The notes under the pieces are model-generated. The model was not told the origin of the DNA. It did no database searches and saw nothing but the letters and a program-made list of their open reading frames with translations. A DNA stretch of 60,146 nt from Geobacteraceae bacterium (GTDB lineage: Bacteria; Desulfobacterota; Desulfuromonadia; Geobacterales; Pseudopelobacteraceae), in contig JADKKR010000012.1 in the NCBI GenBank assembly GCA_016720395.1, positions 1 to 60,146 on the forward strand. Direction: 5' to 3'. Of the stretch, positions 1-6,305 are shown piece after piece. The position numbers and the translations under genes are program-made. Each line of letters starts with the position of its first letter. Within the stretch, counting starts at the first letter, position 1.

Positions 1-1
1 C

Positions 2-667
2 CACGAGATCTGGTGTGATGCCGACAGCACCCCGCTGATGCTGGCCGAGGAAATGCTGCGCAGCATCACCCGCGACAGCCTGCGGGGCAGCGATGGCGAG
101 ACACCGGCCGATGTTCGCGGCATCGTGGACGGCCTGCTGCGCCCCTCGGCGATCCCCTGGCGCCAGATCCTGCGGCAGTTCGTGGCCACCGCCGGCAGGG
201 TCGGCAAAACAAGCACCTGGATGCGCGAGCACAGGCGCTTCAGCCACGACACCCCCGGCAGTCGCAAGCGGCGCCGCCTGAACCTGCTGGTGGGGATCGA
301 CGTCAGCGACTCGACCGACATCACGGAACTGCGCGAAGAGTTCGCCCGCGAACTGCTGCAGATCGCCCGGGGGCGCGATGCCCGTATCACCGTGCTCTAC
401 GCCAACAGCCGCATCCAGGCTGTCGAGGCCTTCAACAGCTCCTCCTGCGTGCCGGAGCGCCATGACGGCGGCGGCTTCACCGACCTGCGCCCGGTCTTCG
501 AGTACGCCCGGGGCATGCATCCCCTGCCTGCGGCGGTGATCTACCTGACGGACGGAATCGGCCCGGCACCGGAGCAGATGGAGTTCCCGACGCTGTGGGT
601 ATTGACTGCCGAGGGAGAGAAACCGGTGCCGTGGGGGGTGGAGCTGCGATTGTCGGGGGAAAAATGA
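2..667 (+). CDS. VWA-like domain protein (DUF2201 family), 5' truncated by window edge
   Basis: The reading frame is open at the left edge and continues through a Met codon at 38, so the true start lies upstream and only the C-terminal part (about 220 residues) is seen. The visible part has the von Willebrand A-like fold signature of the DUF2201 C-terminal domain: a hydrophobic strand followed by DVSDSTD (a degenerate MIDAS-type DxSxS), then an alternating strand/helix pattern and a second acidic strand ending in YLTDG. Family members sit beside MoxR-type ATPases and are thought to act as chaperone partners in assembling metalloenzymes or complexes; the partner would lie to the left of the window. 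The stop TGA is followed by an inverted repeat. The family call is good, the cellular role is inferred. Confidence 0.75.
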   Translation, partial: HEIWCDADSTPLMLAEEMLRSITRDSLRGSDGETPADVRGIVDGLLRPSAIPWRQILRQFVATAGRVGKTSTWMREHRRFSHDTPGSRKRRRLNLLVGIDVSDSTDITELREEFARELLQIARGRDARITVLYANSRIQAVEAFNSSSCVPERHDGGGFTDLRPVFEYARGMHPLPAAVIYLTDGIGPAPEQMEFPTLWVLTAEGEKPVPWGVELRLSGEK

Positions 668-689
668 CAAACTGATAAAAATCCGTTTC

Positions 690-861
690 TCACAGAGCGC
701 TCAGAGGCACAGAGAAAACCGATTACGTGCGGGCTCTTCAGTTATTTCAGGTGGTTCTATGAAAGGGCTGATGACTGTTCCGTTCACAGATGTCGATATT
801 AACCAGCAGGAGACGGGATTAATACCGTTTTTCCCTCTGCGTACTCTGAGCCTCTGTGAGA
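690..861. repeat. Imperfect long inverted repeat of the CACAGAG type
   Basis: The arm at about 691-720 (CACAGAGCGCTCAGAGGC followed by ACAGAGAAAACC) is the imperfect reverse complement of the arm at about 826-861 (containing CTCTGAGCCTCTGTGAG). About 105 bp lie between them. A related design occurs at 29552-29679. No gene is seen between the arms. Its function is unknown; it could act as a long hairpin behind the upstream gene. Confidence 0.5.
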
Positions 862-912
862 GCTGTCTTTGATTCTGCATCTTGTGAGATAACGCTTTTT
901 GAGGAGTTTTTT

Positions 913-1317
913 ATGGAAGATTACAAGCCGATGACCGCCGAGTCGGTCGGGGTTCTTTTGCAGGAGGCGGGAGCTGAGGTAATGGTGCGCTCGGGGAGGA
1001 CCGAGAACTACAGCGCTCCGCGCGAGTTCTCCTTTGAGGTGCGGGCCACCTTCCCCAACGGCATGGGGATGCAGGTCGTCGCCCGCCAGTTCAACTACCG
1101 CGATCCGTGGGAAGCCACCGGGCGGGTCAACGACATGGTCGATGTGTCACTGCTGCGGGACGGGTCTTTTTCGCCGCTGCCCAAGGGATTCGCTTATTTT
1201 CAGGGGATAGATGAGGAGTGCGGACTGGATGAAGAGCGCCTGAAAGAGCTCATCGGCACAGTGGCCGGCATCAATCCGAAGCTGTTTCTGCTGCAGGAGA
1301 TGACCGGAGATTTGTGA
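913..1317 (+). CDS. Conserved hypothetical protein, 134 aa
   Basis: I place the start at ATG 913, because GAGGAG lies seven bases upstream. An earlier in-frame start at 856 would add 19 residues without a ribosome-binding site. The product begins MEDYKPMTAESVG and is a small soluble acidic protein with no signal peptide or membrane segment. I do not recognise a family or a catalytic motif. Its base composition is like the flanking chromosomal genes and unlike the AT-richer cassettes that begin about 180 bp downstream, so it probably marks the chromosomal left flank of the cassette array. Confidence 0.7.
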   Translation: MEDYKPMTAESVGVLLQEAGAEVMVRSGRTENYSAPREFSFEVRATFPNGMGMQVVARQFNYRDPWEATGRVNDMVDVSLLRDGSFSPLPKGFAYFQGIDEECGLDEERLKELIGTVAGINPKLFLLQEMTGDL

Positions 1318-1493
1318 TCTGGGCTCAATCCAAATCCAGCCGGCTTTTTGCTTCCTTGACTGGCAAAATATAGAGAATATTCAGCTTATTTGAAAGGTAC
1401 AAATAATGGAAACGTAATTGGAAGAGAAGAAATGTTGTCTGCTCTTGCCGGAGTCAGTACTCGTTAGTAAAATTGAGGTGTTAACAAAAGAAG

Positions 1494-1563
1494 CACCAAC
1501 TCTCGCGTGGACTCGGTCGCGGCGAAAAACCTGCCGCAGCCGGTCACGCTCATGCCGTTAGCC
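1494..1563 (+). other. attC recombination site 1
   Basis: Left box CACCAAC (1494-1500, two deviations from RYYYAAC) and right box GTTAGCC (1557-1563). The inner arms GCGTGGAC and GTCACGC pair if one G is left unpaired, the extrahelical base typical of attC; further inside, CGCGGC pairs with GCCGC. It sits immediately before the hydrolase gene and is translated as a spurious N-terminal extension if the upstream in-frame start at 1507 is used. Confidence 0.65.
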
Positions 1564-1572
1564 AATAAAATT

Positions 1573-2196
1573 ATGATACATGCATTGCCCGGTATGGGCG
1601 CCGACCATAGGATGTACCCTGCACCCTGGACAAGCATCCCTGATCTTGTAACCCATGATTGGGTGCATTACTCTGGGGAGCAAAGTTTGAGCGATGTTGC
1701 CTGCTCCATGTGTGAGTCATGCCAGATCAAAGATGGCGATGATTTGATTGGCGCGTCCCTCGGCGGAATGGTTGCCTGCGAGATTACAAGGATTCGGAAG
1801 ATTCCACGCTTGTATTTGATCGGCAGTGCAATCCAAAAAGAAGAAATCAGCACCCTGCTCACACTCCTTCATCCGTTGGCCAAAATTGCCCCAATCGACT
1901 GGCTTCGGATTTCAGCGGGTAAGATTCCGACAGAGTTGGCTCAGATGTTTTGCAGTGCGGAGCCTCTATTCATTCGGGCTATGTGTGCTGCTGTCTTCAA
2001 GTGGGATGGTCTTGTTCCAAGTACAACGAAAGTCTTTCGGCTTCACGGAAAGAATGACTTGGTGATTCCTCCTCCACAGACTGTTGACCTTTTGATAGAT
2101 GGCGGTCACTTGATCTCAATGACACACGCAGCAGAGTGCATAGAATTCATAATGGCTAACCAGAAAAATGCACCTGACCTAAAACCCGTCAGGTGA
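1573..2196 (+). CDS. Alpha/beta hydrolase (cassette gene)
   Basis: A 207-residue protein starting MIHALPGMGADHRMY. The frame is open from 1507, but the first 22 codons would be the attC site, so the start at ATG 1573, ten bases after the 1R box, is preferred. Alpha/beta hydrolase features are present: an N-terminal strand followed by the oxyanion-type LPGMG, the nucleophile elbow GASLGG (Ser about residue 82), a late acid in GKNDLVI, and the catalytic His candidate in GGHLISMTH near the C-terminus. The substrate is unknown. The 3' end of the gene lies inside the next attC site, as in classical cassettes. Codon use is AT-richer than in the flanks. Confidence 0.75.
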   Translation: MIHALPGMGADHRMYPAPWTSIPDLVTHDWVHYSGEQSLSDVACSMCESCQIKDGDDLIGASLGGMVACEITRIRKIPRLYLIGSAIQKEEISTLLTLLHPLAKIAPIDWLRISAGKIPTELAQMFCSAEPLFIRAMCAAVFKWDGLVPSTTKVFRLHGKNDLVIPPPQTVDLLIDGGHLISMTHAAECIEFIMANQKNAPDLKPVR

Positions 2197-2215
2197 TTTT
2201 CCACACCGGTTGGAC
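2154..2215 (+). other. attC recombination site 2
   Basis: 1L GGCTAAC (2154-2160) and an exact-consensus 1R GTTGGAC (2209-2215). The inner stem CACCTGAC/GTCAGGTG closes a loop CTAAAACCC. The flanking arm AAAAATG pairs with ATTTT only if one G is extrahelical, the attC hallmark. It overlaps the last codons of the hydrolase gene. Confidence 0.8.
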
Positions 2216-2221
2216 TAATAA

Positions 2222-2428
2222 ATGGAAAGAACAATACCAAGAATAATTTTAGATGCCTTCTTCGCCTGCATTTTGGTTGCAGGCGTTTATCTCGTTTGGG
2301 TCTTGCGCGGGCGTTCTGGATCATTTAAGAGCGAGTTCAATGAAACGAACAAGCGCAGAAACGGAATGGTTTTTCTGATTTTACTCACGGCGGTCGTTGC
2401 GGCAGTCATCTACGTAAACAACCGATGA
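2222..2428 (+). CDS. Small two-helix membrane protein (cassette gene)
   Basis: A 68-residue product starting a few bases after the attC 1R box without a clear Shine-Dalgarno sequence, as is usual for cassette genes. Residues about 8-28 and 48-65 form two hydrophobic segments separated by a short basic/polar loop (RGRSGSFKSEFNETNKRRN), which suggests a hairpin membrane protein. No family is recognised. No attC-like site is seen between it and the following toxin gene, so the two probably share one cassette. Confidence 0.55.
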   Translation: MERTIPRIILDAFFACILVAGVYLVWVLRGRSGSFKSEFNETNKRRNGMVFLILLTAVVAAVIYVNNR

Positions 2429-2455
2429 CAACGGAATAGTCCTCAAAATATAGCC

Positions 2456-2484
2456 TTGACATTATATAGTGTGTAAGCTATTTT
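2456..2484 (+). promoter_or_regulatory. Sigma-70 promoter of the higBA cassette
   Basis: TTGACA (2456-2461), a 17 bp spacer, then TATTTT (2479-2484). The spacer and -10 region hold an imperfect palindrome (ATAG...GCTAT), a plausible autorepression operator for the antitoxin. The toxin ATG follows at 2504 with AAGGA upstream. Confidence 0.65.
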
Positions 2485-2503
2485 TTATTTAAGGAAATGA
2501 AAT

Positions 2504-2851
2504 ATGGTGTGGAACATCGTCACGGTTGAATACTTCGATGATTGGTTTCTAGGCTTGGATGCTTCGGAGCAGCAAGACGTGTTGGCCGCCATATTGGTTC
2601 TTGAGCAATACGGCCCTATGTTAGGCAGGCCGCACGTTGACAGTCTCAAAGGAACTGACAAGGTAAAGAACCTGAAAGAACTCCGCGTACAACACAAAGG
2701 CCAACCGTACCGGGTATTTTTTGCCTTTGATCCTCTCCGTCAGGCCGTGATGCTGTGTGGTGGTGACAAAACCGGAAATAAACATTTTTACGAATCCATG
2801 ATCCCTATTGCAGAGCGTGAATTCCTGAATTATCTGCAAGAACTGGAGTAA
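2504..2851 (+). CDS. higB: HigB/RelE-superfamily toxin (phage Gp49-like)
   Basis: A 115-residue protein with the Gp49/HigB-like toxin pattern: W-N-I-V-T near the N-terminus, the helix segment LEQYGPMLGRPHVDSLKG, the core LKELRVQHKGQPYRVFFAFD and C-terminal GGDKTGNKHFYE. Proteins of this family are ribosome-dependent mRNA interferases neutralised by a downstream XRE-type antitoxin. The toxin-first order, the 3 bp gap to the next gene and the own promoter at 2456 fit HigBA. Its place in a gene cassette is typical: toxin-antitoxin pairs are frequent in cassette arrays and are thought to stabilise them. Activity is inferred from family only. Confidence 0.85.
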   Translation: MVWNIVTVEYFDDWFLGLDASEQQDVLAAILVLEQYGPMLGRPHVDSLKGTDKVKNLKELRVQHKGQPYRVFFAFDPLRQAVMLCGGDKTGNKHFYESMIPIAEREFLNYLQELE

Positions 2852-2854
2852 GCT

Positions 2855-3157
2855 ATGGCAAAGCAACTTTCTGAATTAATTAAAAAAATAGACCCTGCTG
2901 TCGTAACGGCTGCACGTGCTCAGGCAGATCAAGAAATTTTTGAACTCCGCCTTGCTCAATTACGTCAAACAGTGGAGATGTCGCAGCATGATCTGGCGGC
3001 TGCACTTGGAATATCGCAACCCTCCGTCGCCAATCTGGAAAAAAGAGGCCATGAAGTTAAAATTTCTTCTCTCAAACGGTACATTGAGGCACTGGGCGGT
3101 AAACTGTCTCTGGATGTGGAACTGGCTGATGGTCGTCACATCGGCATAAACGTCTAG
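2855..3157 (+). CDS. higA: XRE-family antitoxin HigA
   Basis: A 100-residue helix-turn-helix protein. The Cro/C1 (XRE) helix-turn-helix is seen at about residues 30-75: LRLAQLRQTVEMSQHDLAA, then LGISQPSVANLEKRG as turn and recognition helix. The C-terminal strand segment GGKLSLDVELADG resembles the dimerising or toxin-binding tail of HigA-like antitoxins. It starts 3 bp after the toxin gene in the same transcript. It should bind and neutralise the toxin and repress the promoter at 2456; this follows from the family and was not tested here. Confidence 0.85.
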   Translation: MAKQLSELIKKIDPAVVTAARAQADQEIFELRLAQLRQTVEMSQHDLAAALGISQPSVANLEKRGHEVKISSLKRYIEALGGKLSLDVELADGRHIGINV

Positions 3158-3251
3158 CGCTCTCTTCCTTACAAATTCAGAAGAAAGTAAAAGGTCGTGA
3201 GTCAGCTTCAAATATCGAGGATGACAATCGACCTTTTGATTTCTGAAAAAA

Positions 3252-3302
3252 GTCCAACAAAGCGCAGCAGCGGTGAACCCGCTGTACTCTCAGCCGTTAG
3301 GC
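3252..3302 (+). other. attC recombination site 3
   Basis: 1L GTCCAAC (3252-3258) and 1R GTTAGGC (3296-3302) both match the consensus exactly. The central hairpin is CAGCGG-TGAAC-CCGCTG. It is short for an attC site (51 bp). The lipoprotein start codon follows four bases after the 1R box. Confidence 0.75.
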
Positions 3303-3306
3303 TAAC

Positions 3307-3837
3307 ATGAAAAGTCTCCATTTAATCTTAATCTTGGCATCCTCTCTCATGCTCGGCGGTTGTGCGACACAACTAAGCGTGACGAAAGATTCCGGCCGTT
3401 TTGCTGAATCCTTGGGAATATCTGCTAAAGATGTTCTATTCCTAAGTTATTGTTCCTTCGGCAAATCACTCAAAGAGCCAAAGCTCAAGTTCATCAAGAA
3501 TCATGGAGCTGTGGTGGCCACTCCCACAGTGCTCTACATTACCAGTATGGAAGATCAGGATAATCCTGAACCCAAGCGTCTATCGATGAAGTATTCTGAT
3601 ATTCAAACTGTCACTCATATTACGCACGGATTTGGCTGTCAGATTCATATAGAGAGTGCCGACTTCATCATCTTGCTCCATATAATAAAAAATCCATTTT
3701 TTGACTGTGTTAGTTCCAAAACCCTTATTGATCTTTTTGCGACTAAGGGCGTTAGTGTCGTGGTAACCCAAGACTGGCCTAAAGGGTGGTATGATTTCGA
3801 AGGCACTGGAGGCATGTCGCCTCTTCCACTTTTCTGA
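3307..3837 (+). CDS. Lipoprotein of unknown function (cassette gene)
   Basis: A 176-residue product with a clear type II signal: hydrophobic residues 4-16 followed by the lipobox LGGC (Cys 19), so it should be lipidated and anchored in a membrane. The mature part is beta-rich with few conserved-looking motifs and a Gly/Pro-rich tail. I do not recognise the family. The ATG lies four bases behind the attC 1R box, which may itself supply weak ribosome pairing (TTAGG). Confidence 0.65.
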   Translation: MKSLHLILILASSLMLGGCATQLSVTKDSGRFAESLGISAKDVLFLSYCSFGKSLKEPKLKFIKNHGAVVATPTVLYITSMEDQDNPEPKRLSMKYSDIQTVTHITHGFGCQIHIESADFIILLHIIKNPFFDCVSSKTLIDLFATKGVSVVVTQDWPKGWYDFEGTGGMSPLPLF

Positions 3838-3916
3838 TGAGCCGGCTGATGAGTGCGAAGGGGTCAGCCCCTGACACGAGACAAAAGTAAAAAAGCAGAA
3901 GGCTAAAAAGGCGAAG

Positions 3917-3989
3917 TCCCAACCAGGCAGTTCGACACCGGTCGGGCGGAAAGACTGCCCGAACGTGTCAACTGCACACACCGTTAGGC
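3917..3989 (+). other. attC recombination site 4
   Basis: Left box TCCCAAC (3917-3923) and right box GTTAGGC (3983-3989, exact). The long stem GCAGTTCGACAC...CGGGC pairs with GCCCGAAC..GTGTCAACTGC with one extrahelical C in the left arm; the loop is about AAAGA. The preceding 50 bp (from about 3867) and the site itself are closely related to 27086-27194. Confidence 0.8.
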
Positions 3990-4007
3990 CAATAAGAAGG
4001 ATATCCA

Positions 4008-4400
4008 TTGAGAGGACTCATTCAACAAAATGCGGAGGAGATAAACCGGCTCCAAGCGAGCGTCCACGAAACGTTTAAAAACAGGGACAAGAATGAAAAC
4101 AAGAGACGAGAGTGGGAGAATGCATGCAAAGAATTTCATCACAAATACGACCGGCTAGCTTTTCCCGGCGGACTAAAAGGAGCATACGAAAGAATTTTGG
4201 TTGGTGATCATGAAGCGATGGAAGCAGCAATTTGCTTTCTGGAAACTCGCCCGTATTTCTTTAGGTCCGGTTACATGTTTAAGACCATTCTCCGAAAAGC
4301 TAAGAGAGCACCTTTAAACAAAGATCAGCAAGAAAGGCTGGAGGCTGTACAGAAGAGGTTCGACGAGTACAGAAAGCATCGCAATGAAATGAAGGCCTAA
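4008..4400 (+). CDS. Hypothetical charged protein (cassette gene)
   Basis: A 130-residue soluble, highly charged, mostly helical protein. I use the TTG at 4008, which is preceded by AGAAGG; no closer ATG is in frame. Stretches such as RLQASVHETFKNRDKNENKRR and the Lys/Arg/Glu-rich C-terminus suggest a coiled coil at the start and a helical tail. No enzyme motif is visible. The stop TAA is embedded in the attC 1L box GCCTAAC, a hallmark of cassette genes. Confidence 0.6.
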   Translation: MRGLIQQNAEEINRLQASVHETFKNRDKNENKRREWENACKEFHHKYDRLAFPGGLKGAYERILVGDHEAMEAAICFLETRPYFFRSGYMFKTILRKAKRAPLNKDQQERLEAVQKRFDEYRKHRNEMKA

Positions 4401-4448
4401 CCAGACGGGTGCAGCCGTGAGACCGGCTGACCCGCCACGACGTTACCC
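4395..4448 (+). other. attC recombination site 5 (terminal site of array 1)
   Basis: 1L GCCTAAC (4395-4401) is an exact consensus. The arms CGGGTGCAGCCG and CGGCTGACCCG pair with one extrahelical G. The right box is degenerate after the crossover G: GTTACCC (4442-4448), as expected if the bases after G come from the chromosomal target. The TTA at 4443-4445 is the complement of the stop codon of the minus-strand cation transporter gene. Confidence 0.75.
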
Positions 4449-5096
4449 CTTCCCCCCGCAGCTGCAACTGCACCCGCACCCCATCCCCGCCGCCTTCTGG
4501 AAAGATTCCCGCCCTTCCCTCCAGGTCAGCCAGGCGATAAACAGCGCACCGACTGCATCCAGCCACCAGAGACCGGTCAACTCATACCCCAGGCTGGCGG
4601 CCAGGAGCACGAGCGACAGCCAGACGCAGGCCCTGGAGCAGGCCGCATCGGCCAGAATGGCCTGTGAGCCCAGTGCCGTGCCGACTTTGGTCTTGTGATG
4701 GATCAGGTACCACATGAAGGAGATGGAAAGGGAGGAAATGATTACGCCGGGCAGCGTGGCTTCGGGCTTGTGGCCCTGGTAGAGATTGACCGCCGAGGTC
4801 AGCACCAGGCCGGCGGAGAGCAGGTAGAAGGCCGTGCCGGTGATCCGCAAGGCGCGTTGTTCGAATTCGTCGCGTGTTTCGCCAGCATTGTCCCTGATCC
4901 GGCGCAGCATGTGCCAGACACCGACCGCCGAAATGACCTCGATGAACGAATCGACCCCGAACCCGAACAGGGCCAGGGTTTCATCGGCGGCGCCGAACCA
5001 AACCGATACAGCACCCTCGATCAGGTTGTAGATAATCGTGAAAACGGCCAGGTAGCCGGCACGCTGATAGAGCGTGCCGGTTTCAGTGGATTCCAT
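4443..5096 (-). CDS. Cation transporter, CDF-like, with Cys-rich C-terminal tail
   Basis: A 217-residue integral membrane protein. The start is set at ATG 5096 because AAGGGA lies just upstream; the frame is open for 17 more codons without a site. Five to six hydrophobic segments are visible. The acidic motif FGVDSFIEVIS in the second segment (Asp/Glu in a helix) and LADAACSRACVWLS plus WWLDAVGALFIAW later resemble the metal-binding transmembrane helices of cation diffusion facilitators, although the usual HxxxD pair is not intact in both positions and the cytoplasmic domain is missing. The protein ends GCGCSCSCGGKG, a possible metal ligand. It shares a transcript with the Tim44-like gene (gap 7 bp) under a Mn2+ riboswitch, which favours manganese or related divalent metal export. 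Confidence 0.65.
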   Translation of the reverse strand: MESTETGTLYQRAGYLAVFTIIYNLIEGAVSVWFGAADETLALFGFGVDSFIEVISAVGVWHMLRRIRDNAGETRDEFEQRALRITGTAFYLLSAGLVLTSAVNLYQGHKPEATLPGVIISSLSISFMWYLIHHKTKVGTALGSQAILADAACSRACVWLSLVLLAASLGYELTGLWWLDAVGALFIAWLTWREGRESFQKAAGMGCGCSCSCGGKG

Positions 5097-5103
5097 GTTT
5101 CCC

Positions 5104-6069
5104 TTACTTCTGGTTGATCGCCGACAGGCGCCAGGGATTATTACCAACCGGCCGGGTAAAGGTCCAGTACTCCTCGAACTTGACCGGTTCGGTCTTGCTG
5201 CCGGAGATTACCGCACCGCTGGTGGCATCGGTGGTGTAATCGAGCAGGTTGGCATAGATCTGTGCGGTAATGAAATCCTGGCCCGACTCCTGCCACGCTT
5301 CGACGGGCTCCACGTTCCTGACGGCGATATTCTCCAGCCGGTTGACCTGTTTATCCAGGATCAGTTGGTTCAGGTCCTTCTGGAAGATCTGCTTCATTTC
5401 ATCGGTCAGGAGGCCGAGGACCGGCGTCAGGTCGCGGTTCATCCAGCTCCCCTGGATCTTGAAGAAGGTGTCCATGACCTGGTCGTTAAAGCGCTGTTCG
5501 TCAAAGGAAGCGTCCATCTGGCGGATATGCCCCAGACCGGCGGTCACTTCATCAGTTGCCGATTCGTTACCACTGTAGTCATTGGAGATGGCCGTCACGC
5601 TTCCGCCCTGTCCGCCATTCAGGGAAAACGGCGAAGATGCGGAGGATGCTGCGGCTCTGCGGTTCTTGATAAAGCGGTAGATCAGGTAGCCGATTCCGGC
5701 CATGAGAAGGATCTCGAACATGCCGATACCTCCACCACCGCCCATGCCGCCGCCGGCCATGCCAAGACTCCTGAAGAGCATGCCGCCCAGCATGCCGCCG
5801 GCGATACCGCCCAGCATGCCGCCGGCCATATTCCTCATGAATCCGCCCGGCTGCTGTTGCGGGATCGGACCCTGCGCAGGTGCTGCCTGCTGGCTCGGCG
5901 GAATCGCCTGGGCCGGCGGACGGGTCGGCTGGGAATAGCTGCGGGTCCCGCGGCTACCCATGGAGCGGCTGCCTCCGGCACGGGCATGGGCATTGAGTTC
6001 CAGTACACTGATGCTCAGGAACAGAACCGCCACCATTACTGCACCTGCCTTTACAATCTTGCTTTTCAT
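5104..6069 (-). CDS. Tim44-like domain protein, membrane-anchored
   Basis: A 321-residue protein starting MKSKIVKAGAVMVAVLF; AAGGAG lies ten bases upstream. An N-terminal hydrophobic segment (about residues 5-26) is a signal or anchor. It is followed by a Ser/Arg/Pro/Gln-rich linker, a Gly/Met-rich stretch (GGMLGGIAGGMLGG), a second hydrophobic segment (GMFEILLMAGIGYLIYRFI), and a C-terminal Tim44/TimA-type domain (about 190-320) with the family-like pattern of alternating strands ending EYWTFTRP..NPWRLSAI. Bacterial members are poorly understood. It is the first gene behind the riboswitch, so its expression should follow manganese; a link to metal homeostasis is inferred. Confidence 0.75.
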   Translation of the reverse strand: MKSKIVKAGAVMVAVLFLSISVLELNAHARAGGSRSMGSRGTRSYSQPTRPPAQAIPPSQQAAPAQGPIPQQQPGGFMRNMAGGMLGGIAGGMLGGMLFRSLGMAGGGMGGGGGIGMFEILLMAGIGYLIYRFIKNRRAAASSASSPFSLNGGQGGSVTAISNDYSGNESATDEVTAGLGHIRQMDASFDEQRFNDQVMDTFFKIQGSWMNRDLTPVLGLLTDEMKQIFQKDLNQLILDKQVNRLENIAVRNVEPVEAWQESGQDFITAQIYANLLDYTTDATSGAVISGSKTEPVKFEEYWTFTRPVGNNPWRLSAINQK

Positions 6070-6099
6070 TTTTTCAACTCCTTGGTTGATTTCGCCGGG

Positions 6100-6150
6100 G
6101 TAAACAAAAAGACCTTTACCCACGGCTTACTGCGCTTGGATAAAGGTCTT
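6100..6150 (-). terminator. Intrinsic terminator, expression platform of the riboswitch
   Basis: On the minus strand the arms AAGACCTTTATCCA (6150-6137) and TGGGTAAAGGTCTT (6122-6109) form a 14 bp stem with one mismatch, followed by a T-run (TTTTTG). The first arm is the 3' strand of the aptamer P1 helix, so metal-stabilised P1 and the terminator are mutually exclusive: an ON switch. Confidence 0.8.
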
Positions 6151-6243
6151 GCTTGCGAAAGTTATCGTTCCCTGCCCGAGTCTTGCGACCGTGTTGACGG
6201 GCACGGGGTCAGCCATGTCTCCGGCTGATAGCTACTCCCCTTT
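6139..6243 (-). ncRNA. yybP-ykoY (Mn2+-sensing) riboswitch
   Basis: Read on the minus strand, the RNA begins with AAAGGGGAGUAGC (6243-6231) and ends with AGCAAGACCUUU (about 6153-6141). These are the two conserved flanks of the yybP-ykoY class, with AAAGG pairing with CCUUU as P1. Between them lie hairpins such as CAGCC...GGCUG and GCCCG...CGGGC. The class binds Mn2+ and usually controls MntP, UPF0016, TerC or P-type ATPase genes; here it controls a Tim44-like and a CDF-like gene. The terminator that reuses the P1 3' strand supports activation of expression by manganese. The covariance score was not computed. Confidence 0.85.
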
Positions 6244-6254
6244 AGTGAGGTATC

Positions 6255-6284
6255 ACTATAGATGCACCGCCGGAGGTAAGTCAA
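6255..6284 (-). promoter_or_regulatory. Sigma-70 promoter of the riboswitch operon
   Basis: On the minus strand TTGACT (complement of 6279-6284), an 18 bp spacer and TATAGT (complement of 6255-6260). Initiation would fall at about 6247, a few bases before the aptamer P1 helix. Confidence 0.7.
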
Positions 6285-6305
6285 GCGGTCATTTCGTTAC
6301 GGCGG

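Larger units (their letters stand above)
1494..4448 (+). mobile_element. Integron cassette array without integrase (CALIN-like), four cassettes
   Basis: Five attC-like hairpin sites (1494-1563, 2154-2215, 3252-3302, 3917-3989, 4395-4448) all point the same way and delimit four units, each with + strand genes. The sites carry RYYYAAC/GTTRRRY-type outer boxes, imperfect stems and unpaired extra bases on one arm. The genes start a few bases after a 1R box, mostly without a Shine-Dalgarno sequence, and in two cases the stop lies in or next to the following 1L box. No intI gene or attI is present in the window. The DNA is visibly AT-richer than the flanks. The architecture is established for integrons; that this is a CALIN rather than the tail of a complete integron is inferred. 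Confidence 0.8.

Noticed and set aside
1455..1470. attI or another attC box at GTTAGTA before the first array
   Set aside because: The box deviates from GTTRRRY at the last base, and no stem or left box could be found; no integrase is near.
1507..1572. N-terminal extension of the alpha/beta hydrolase
   Set aside because: These codons are the attC hairpin read in frame; the start after the 1R box at 1573 fits cassette structure.
5074..6228. Long + strand ORF of 384 codons opposite the Tim44-like gene
   Set aside because: It is the complement of a GC-rich gene; composition is unnatural (His, Gly, Asp, Gln-rich) and the real gene and riboswitch are on the minus strand.
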